64,000 bases of DNA from Lacrimispora amygdalina (GTDB lineage Bacteria > Bacillota > Clostridia > Lachnospirales > Lachnospiraceae). Position numbers and translations under genes: made by a program. How positions within the stretch are numbered: the stretch's first letter is position 1; each line of letters starts with the position of its first letter. Location of the stretch: contig NZ_QOHO01000072.1 of the NCBI RefSeq assembly GCF_003432035.1, positions 62,001 to 126,000 on the forward strand, given 5' to 3'. Below are positions 61,601 through 64,000 of the stretch, piece after piece. The notes under the pieces were generated by a model that had not been told where the DNA came from, made no database searches, and saw nothing but the letters and a program-made list of their open reading frames with translations.

Positions 61601-64000
61601 TCCGACTGTGTTTCTTCCGGTTCCTCTGTCACAGTTTCAGCCGCTTCGGTTTCCGGTTCATTTACTTTCTCCTGGTTAGAGATTTCTATATCCTTGGAAT
61701 CTGTTTCTGACTCAGAGAGGGTAAGTTTCTGGTCCAGTGATCCGAAGCTGACAAACTGGCTTTCCTGGGATTGTAATGGTTTTAAACTAAATATATTGGC
61801 TGTTAATCTGTCACTTTCAAAATCAGGATCACTGGAACTGCCCTCGTGATCAAGTCCAGAGGATTCATAATCCTTATATTCGCTCGATGTAACTGTTCTC
61901 CATTCCAGCGGGATATCATCCGGATGGCTTCCGTGAAGGGAGTAACCAGGAGCTGAGTTAGTTTCCTTTGCGGAATACTGATACTTTAGAGAAATAAACT
62001 CTTTGTAAAACTCATCCCGGTCCGCTTCCAGAGCCTTTTTTTGAGTTTGTCCGGTAGGGTCAATCGCATGAAAGAAGCCGCCCTGTTTTACATGATCTTC
62101 ACATTCCTTTACTCCTCCTAGCCAGTTTGCCCATGCGGTGTCATGCAGTTCCTGATTGGCTTCCTCCACCGCTTCAATCTCATCCTCATTAGTCTGTTCT
62201 CCAGTTTCTTCATCATACTCCGGTTCTGGGACCTCCTGGTATTCAATGACAGGGGCTGGATGCCCACTGCAATACCCCTTTAAGTAGGTATAGTTTCTGG
62301 CATCTGAGTGGGCGGTCTTACTGTGAATGTTTCCTCTGGAATCTACATAGTGGAGAACACCATCCGAATCCGTAATATGCTCATCTGTATTGCAGGGATC
62401 TTTTTCCGGATCGTCCCAACGTTCAAACTGGGAACCGGAGGAATTCCCCTGATTATAACGGTTTGCTTCGGAATCATTAAGACCAGTATCTCCGCTGTAA
62501 TTTAAAGAGATCCTCGCATCATCACTCCCCTGATCTTCTTCCCAAGATGTATCGGTTAAAGAACCTAAGTTTGAGGAATAATCTCCTGCTCTTCTTAAAT
62601 CTAAATCTGTATCATCAAGCTGGGAGTCATCAAACTTTTCCAAAATGTCCCAGTGAGTATTGGCAAGGGGTTTTCCTGTTTCGGAATCAAAAGTGTTAAG
62701 ACCTACGTTATAGCTGGCACCGAACCCTTCCGTATGCTTGTACCGCTGAACCTCCGCTTTTCCAGCAGAACCAACACGGACATGGACTTCTAAGTCTTTG
62801 TCCATCTTGGAAGCAAAATAGGTCTGGGATATGTCAAAAGCATATTTATTTCTATCTCCTCCTGGAACCTTAGTATAAAATTTAAACGTAGCAAGCTGTG
62901 CAGAACCAATATCTTTTGCCAGTTCCAACCCTTCCTGATTGGGATTGGCCCAATAGAGAGTTGCAATCCCTTTACCATCACTGGGTACTTCACCGGATTG
63001 AGAAGTAAATAAAAGTCCAGCATTAATAGGACCTGTATAAATCCAGTCCCCATATAAGTCTTTGGCTGAAAACTTTTGATAATATTCTTTTACTGCTTCA
63101 TTAGGGTAAGGGACCGTAACGGTGTATGTATCTGTTGCATGGTCTGTTTTCGCATAGTAAACAGTTTCTACTGCATCTGAATCAAGTTTCTTTGTAATGG
63201 TCGCAGCATCCCATACCATGCCAAACATCCAGTCTGCCCAGTTATCACAGCCTTTTGCCTTATACTCCTCTGGAATCTGAGTACTTGACATCTGATTATA
63301 AACTGATCGATCTCCCACTGCATTGGTGTTTATTTGCTTTAGCACAGCTTTATAATCATCACTGCCCTGGAAGATTCCTAAATCTGTTTTTAAGTCAGTT
63401 CCAGTAAACGCACAGTCATCAGCAGCAATCCAGTTAATAACAGCTGCTATAATATATTTGGCTGTGCCGGTATTTGCATCATTACAGGCAGATATACTTT
63501 CATTACGCCCCATGTAACTGGCGTATACGTTCATCAAAAAGTTAAATTTCTCTATTTCATCATCACCGATTTTTTTGGGAAATAATGGAGGTCTGGCATT
63601 AGGTGACCAATAACCATCTAAAAATGCTTGACTACCTAAATGAATCATGGCATTTTCCGTATGTCCCTGCACACAGTAGATAAAGGTTTTGTCAAACTCA
63701 TCATAGTTACTTTCACTTGACTGATTATTTTTTACTAGATACTGCTTAGCTCCTGTGGGAAAATTTCCTTCTGACGTAGCAGATCCCAGATGAAAGTCCT
63801 TATTTTCATACATCAATCCTGTTGGTATATAGCCTTTGAAATTATCTTCATTGTATCTGCTAGCCTCCCATGAGGGTAATGAAACGGTTTCAATAAGCTG
63901 TGCATATTCTGCAAGGGAGACCAAATTTTCTGGAAAGTAAGGCAGGAATGCCATTATAGCAAAAATAGCAGCCATAAAGCCAGCGGTTTTTCTTTTTATT
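49621..64000 (-). CDS. Giant LPXTG-anchored Cna-B/SpaA repeat surface protein (5' end beyond right edge)
   Basis: Cell-wall-anchored adhesin-like protein of more than 4,790 residues, read without a stop across 14.4 kb. Numbering is from Met at 63975. That Met is not the start: upstream codons to the window edge stay open and read IKRKTAGF, so the basic end of the signal peptide is cut off. Layout: signal h-region; N-terminal domain with YCVQ near 100; Glu/Thr-rich stretch about 755-870; many Cna-B/SpaA-like domains (for example near 2215, 2418, 3055, 3298, 3432), with Lys and Glu placed for isopeptide bonds; a DUF11-like domain about 3770-3870; seven to eight similar domains about 4040-4730; then LPKTG (4741-4745), a hydrophobic segment and basic tail. 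It is probably anchored by a sortase encoded elsewhere and exposed as a long, protease-resistant stalk. The ligand is unknown. Confidence 0.92.
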   Translation of the reverse strand, partial: IKRKTAGFMAAIFAIMAFLPYFPENLVSLAEYAQLIETVSLPSWEASRYNEDNFKGYIPTGLMYENKDFHLGSATSEGNFPTGAKQYLVKNNQSSESNYDEFDKTFIYCVQGHTENAMIHLGSQAFLDGYWSPNARPPLFPKKIGDDEIEKFNFLMNVYASYMGRNESISACNDANTGTAKYIIAAVINWIAADDCAFTGTDLKTDLGIFQGSDDYKAVLKQINTNAVGDRSVYNQMSSTQIPEEYKAKGCDNWADWMFGMVWDAATITKKLDSDAVETVYYAKTDHATDTYTVTVPYPNEAVKEYYQKFSAKDLYGDWIYTGPINAGLLFTSQSGEVPSDGKGIATLYWANPNQEGLELAKDIGSAQLATFKFYTKVPGGDRNKYAFDISQTYFASKMDKDLEVHVRVGSAGKAEVQRYKHTEGFGASYNVGLNTFDSETGKPLANTHWDILEKFDDSQLDDTDLDLRRAGDYSSNLGSLTDTSWEEDQGSDDARISLNYSGDTGLNDSEANRYNQGNSSGSQFERWDDPEKDPCNTDEHITDSDGVLHYVDSRGNIHSKTAHSDARNYTYLKGYCSGHPAPVIEYQEVPEPEYDEETGEQTNEDEIEAVEEANQELHDTAWANWLGGVKECEDHVKQGGFFHAIDPTGQTQKKALEADRDEFYKEFISLKYQYSAKETNSAPGYSLHGSHPDDIPLEWRTVTSSEYKDYESSGLDHEGSSSDPDFESDRLTANIFSLKPLQSQESQFVSFGSLDQKLTLSESETDSKDIEISNQEKVNEPETEAAETVTEEPEETQSEVIEETEIETEAEKEAETEAETQTETREETTDPTESESPEESEEVTEITAEASETTAESTKEVETEVQTEAETKAPTLETAPVKKKIATDSQAKAVYGEVTLTGLLEKVVKGVKLAASKVVSLFSLTASSDEDSGSESSLYSLPESTDTDRLSPLSSSITDWTFIVYDHRTEGDIHFNKKDMDLKSGENASYYAYGDAQGDGTLEGAVYGLFAAADIPHPDGHSGMVFQKDDLVSVATTDQNGDASFLSITQAPGYTFHYQSGIIEKTANSWADQAPKNLYTGMAAAVGKESDAERFIGHTSHGSSISLTDSRNETTFGYEKLSSNQGRDNTGESSHSYPIENNESVNGNCWIGRPLIVNADGTQYYIKELTRSEGYELSIYGKDSSVSNREAFQSGGSPSAEGTVSATTLDINRAKKANTFTVNSSGTTNGYQIYANNIPQGASFYRTESKVVEDMGGTHIEYVYTSENAIAEEEGAKVVINGSYVEANVGDTISLPNGETAVVTKVSDPEYDYTAVRPSNALRYTIPTFSDKEVTGDLTEDVNSVLQKASFKEPDEGAPWMIIPLEGDTFEEQAESLYKGMEDAGLSVFNCLRVEEIIDGKAVVHYSYRVGSTIASSLYDEALKQIYIKMDIQYEINGTTVSGYFYVPYKTDQLVDYTENTNGFITCAKVKSGALSQTKAVYPDDLTTLTVKENPARTYWVYAKGEPIRNNDGSIKTVLVEKEVQVSPGYDLKDVDTPVDAVYDGKGYTINVEGSEGTETANYKITYSYDLISGTYTTPQEYALYYGNISVSPNLLSAGTYIEAVTLRYDKNQLYADGGSRNNSISVVERPIMQKVKITKDIEVNADGTYNNNTYAATGHEDHFTESVGGKGENAAYLKNFRFKAYLKSNLERLYRAEDGTVTWQDWNGNTVDINAYRDKFPEKVQKLYTRVDYQTSPLLKDSNDAAIANTELYSYTNNLINADPNTGYTAILESGKDGYRYDKFFDAIKVANEDQWDRTDKKTTSFKPFAFIKKLLFGTAGGEKEYPALHNNPDIENRINTLDTAKDNALRSDHVRQFAITWYLDDEVAKLVKENQAGETESASENVSYPDQIYDQALASAIKKAENYLKPFFTYDFDEIYSIAWDSEADGGSDKDFTTLSADTEDSTSGYTYGISEYLPYGTYVAVEQQPFNKDLGDLFNKHYKTDAPKEIELPTVYEGGKSGSDQTPEILSSYYNYSAADSVSSLSAKYHIRFNEEWPGEAEDLRKYVIRGHNYLGNYEIYPYGLDLDKLTGSFSGDPSGKGHFTITQGETDPVKDYYNTLVDPAEDGGNETSHYLTDNGNSGKRTANGTTYETDGIEMIYHYGSVSENKETNDSGTTMKGMQTAYDGKYASMLVPWSVTEPADETTDTSPNGDGSSSYQGYSYRKFKNTFYTSRLRIEKLDSETGENILHDGAVFALYAASREEGENTDGKVKFYKTDTRIGGSKEFLEAMGASNIIQSGESYSGLVPAGSPVCEEGEQVVLSDEHGRRTGQFEAFTTTRDGVQAREEDLTSTSYQDQNTGYLVTPQPLGAGTYVLCEIEPPAGYVRSKPVAIEIYSDQTTYYLDGNRDSRVAAAIYEDKNKAGTKIENTARIYIGNTPVRLEVSKIKDSNHTVTYKTDTRLEGTELALKQKFGMESLEFAYKNGTYLGYAWYKGTIEYLQSRKDAGEDVNLVYIDGVFAGYGLIERTLDTDDDQNRYVSGAKMALYDAITISESGNSGDYGYNGVEVARDRNNNVQSIKVLKGYAGTTVEFLRKEDPAGSLAGDTGNGTWTYETIDRDDTDILYYSLGNLTATETGTDGKLYGYDQNGNKVLVKNQESIFILKAGQPTFELTGGDLLAVKYSSIDKIFTLSSDTVMYHLDSDGNRDAYVNPTTGMAYTKEGNKILVWPVKISRTQGGAVIAREKIKTFRIASIHADTDQEYITGTYNGSSLAKSMNPVLNGHGLPEYYQKSGQTYKKGDPVYDIDGDYVCYKYDDLLSAYNSASYSINNQIGMKEIGEEENTTDDKKLYHRQGESWVMENTWITGEKYPNDPFKGDMSVGQADMLKRVIPGTYIMEEVTAPSGYTKGLPEGITVTETKDVQKTGMEDEKIKVEISKTDAADQQTLNVISDYQEGLTVTEPKGAYSYSQVSGARLILYKAKRIYTTDSDTYPKGYYLVKAETTPAKWTVERSSDNEPVTVSADWITDGNPKYFEGIPAGDYILEELEAADGYVRSSMELTIKATGEVQTVNLKNDHTKLEIYKYYTDSKGNKVSLPNDHAAGLALYEAKTDSNGTILMENGKPVYDQTKRVDQWTTDDLTEYTEETEISSNVMERLKAILGLSDNQSSFITDFEAAYKEKRQELTSLTWYTKGGERTATLTGIIQAGKGEGIVETWTTDTGKTIRITIYRNVKNGSLDTDGQLPLIFEYQFNYKENGGIKSYDTLEGMHRFDYLPFNAETGDGKTGNYVLVEEMVPDGYEAADPKAIVLTETGDIQRFSLENEEKYINVLKVVTDGTAEYAVTGAALALYRSDADGNLIEDEAHLVEAWTTGMDGTYTEEDQFNGDMPDKAGYAVPTALSVGDLKPHRIDKTAFGTYYIVETEAPAYMQKADPVKIIIGQEKIPFYKVINTPAIGKLEIKKKASDTGKGLEHARFEVTNKETGKNWYMTTGSDGSAELAGLPVGDVQTNGTVKAYTYTVEEISPPDFYQISEGIKKFQFDGKGNGKEILYTCEIENDPTNICFKKTNFDTGMAVEGAEIAVYRAVAVNGEYEKDGEAIATTISGPNGFTLTKKLSAGQVYILEELKAPVGYVFSAPVIFTVNQAGTGILNVSNDFSVLKLASENGTIEALTITGRVPVKTYLILKDLDTGTELPSFMGTGSSLSLTANDGITDGHLYEITEYTRYSDGQTEKTGKETRRIYLDEQGTCSLPSRTYLETRQELTCSEGNVLADWIVSDHTRDYTIANPVTKDKPIAKVTSSVGAGHSAVKTGSVMKYTISYTNPYSYPADIKVKAVLQEGLDYLRSTSYGVELNGNVTWNLANVAAHESGTVDVVTVVSGENGTEAKANFITTAGAVTKTTNLWNPIVPDGSISIINKLTGTGKSQADTFSYHVKFTDQAGTALIGYQSFAGSETGRIKGEGDIALTGDGFITFSGLPYGSRYEITKMGADGYEPGEETMSGEIQKNFQSQVFESNRNDESIREILTAGGSYKLMETTSYSDGNSLISGAYRFEVNASGMVDNVDMEDRTVQLYFSKIDKDTGKELTGGRYQLIDAATNEIIYEFTKEGERVQIPAKLVTPGKEYIFHEVSSPDGYAYEKDIRFTAEDGGIPETIIMEDQKTEVSILKTDAETGELLSGGRFAIREKNTGTLIKEFTPTGVPVDFTGFLIAGRTYELSEEEPPTGYAYSENVTFTVPKEAETITVTMKDQKTEIEIQKLAKSLTESTPSEAARPLSGSTLQILNEAKTAAKAVRDGNGITAGEDLIFTTGSEFEVLKGQLIAGKNYWLHEVRPADGYAYAEDIAFTVSLKGERNKVVMIDDPTHIILSKKAITGSGEFPGNCLSVIDNEGNQVEQWMSGEQPHEIIGKLIAGETYHFMEEKPADGYAYAEDIPFTVSKTGSVDQIVMRNDATRVRIRKVDSSGQILKGATLQILDQQKNVVVPDFVSTDDTIDITGKLVAERTYYLHEVNAPAGYLLSSDIAFTVPKCPGLLEVTMTDPRHQNPGSDKMFLYKTDAVTGRGIKGVEFSIYRPSGSLYLIINTGEEGYAEFDMPENGTYTYKETKSVLGYLATDHTYSFTIKNGEVSENSAVSVVNYPSPEVRIQKADAETMERLAGAELVIRNEAGDPVIKGVTDKNGIISFQPVRSGQYTVHEIKAPEGYRKTDSCLTIYVTDDGTVTGELTMFNSPERGKKKGIITAKYQSNLNGLGIASHKGKRFWNWLGSLPKTGDAGLRGGLLLSMGIAVIVSGITIVTRRKNKKGENGKIFH
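49699..49755 (-). other. Sortase sorting signal of the giant surface protein
   Basis: LPKTG is encoded at 49755-49741, followed by a 17-residue hydrophobic segment and a Lys/Arg-rich tail ending ENGKIFH. This is a class A/B-type sorting signal; cleavage between Thr and Gly is expected. Confidence 0.9.
50741..51051. repeat. DNA-level direct repeats within the C-terminal Cna-B array
   Basis: The 44-base blocks at 50741-50784 and 51008-51051 match at most positions, 267 bases apart. They encode the ADGYAYAEDI-FTV strand of neighbouring domains. Protein-level relatives recur at about 51360-51410 and 51630-51665. They point to tandem duplication of single domains and possible copy-number variation. 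Confidence 0.7.

Noticed and set aside
61373-61849. Plus-strand ORF rich in Ser/Val/Ala
   Set aside because: It is the antisense reading of the Glu/Thr-rich segment of the giant protein; the biased composition keeps stops out by chance.
63973-63975. ATG at 63975 as the true start of the giant protein
   Set aside because: It falls in the hydrophobic core of a signal peptide; the upstream codons stay open and supply the basic residues, so the start is beyond the window.

Overview
The window looks like chromosomal DNA from a Clostridia bacterium, most probably a gut-type Lachnospiraceae. The signs are moderate GC, Gram-positive ribosome binding sites (AGGAGG type), the PduL plus AckA acetate module, YesM/YesN-type two-component control of sugar uptake, and a very large LPXTG-type surface protein with Cna-B repeats. 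This assignment is inference from gene content; no rRNA gene is present to test it.

Layout. 1-2657 (minus): end of a hemicellulose locus with a GH43 glycosidase (cut by the left edge) and a carbohydrate acetylesterase. 2857-5467 (minus): yceD-rpmF, then pduL-ackA. 5630-15000: housekeeping genes, namely tmcAL (plus), then on minus a Nudix hydrolase, a MIF-like tautomerase, a methyltransferase, the UPF0210/ACT pair, a YycJ-like nuclease, coaE, polA and a small zinc-finger membrane protein. 15121-18264 (plus): tRNA-Leu, a lipoprotein, uraA and upp. 18345-30170 (minus): an NSS symporter, a left-handed beta-helix protein, topB, an EamA transporter, galM, asd and a ParE/ParC-like topoisomerase pair. 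30327: tRNA-Gly.

30695-41945 (minus) reads as one eight-gene polysaccharide operon: binding protein, two ABC permeases, sensor kinase, AraC-type regulator, heparinase II/III-like lyase, SGNH esterase and FAD oxidoreductase. A promoter lies at 41980-42007, an intercistronic hairpin follows the binding-protein gene, and a strong terminator hairpin lies at 30585-30633. 42196-44618: acylphosphatase and a GGDEF-EAL protein. 44796-46678: tRNA-Thr, an orphan phage holin, a small Cys-rich protein and an SDR dehydrogenase. 46743-49479 (plus): a possible small ORF, then a leader carrying two intrinsic terminators and an operon of a small membrane protein, Amt and a PII protein. 49621 to beyond 64000 (minus): one uninterrupted gene for a sortase-anchored multidomain surface protein of more than 4,790 residues.

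The observations most worth following are: (1) the DNA polymerase I, whose N-terminal 5'-nuclease domain has lost its metal-binding acidic residues and its arch while the polymerase domain is intact; (2) the giant Cna-B surface protein; (3) the heparinase-like operon with its co-transcribed FAD oxidoreductase; (4) the doubly terminated leader of the amt operon; and (5) an orphan promoter plus RBS that now leads into a 12-codon ORF.
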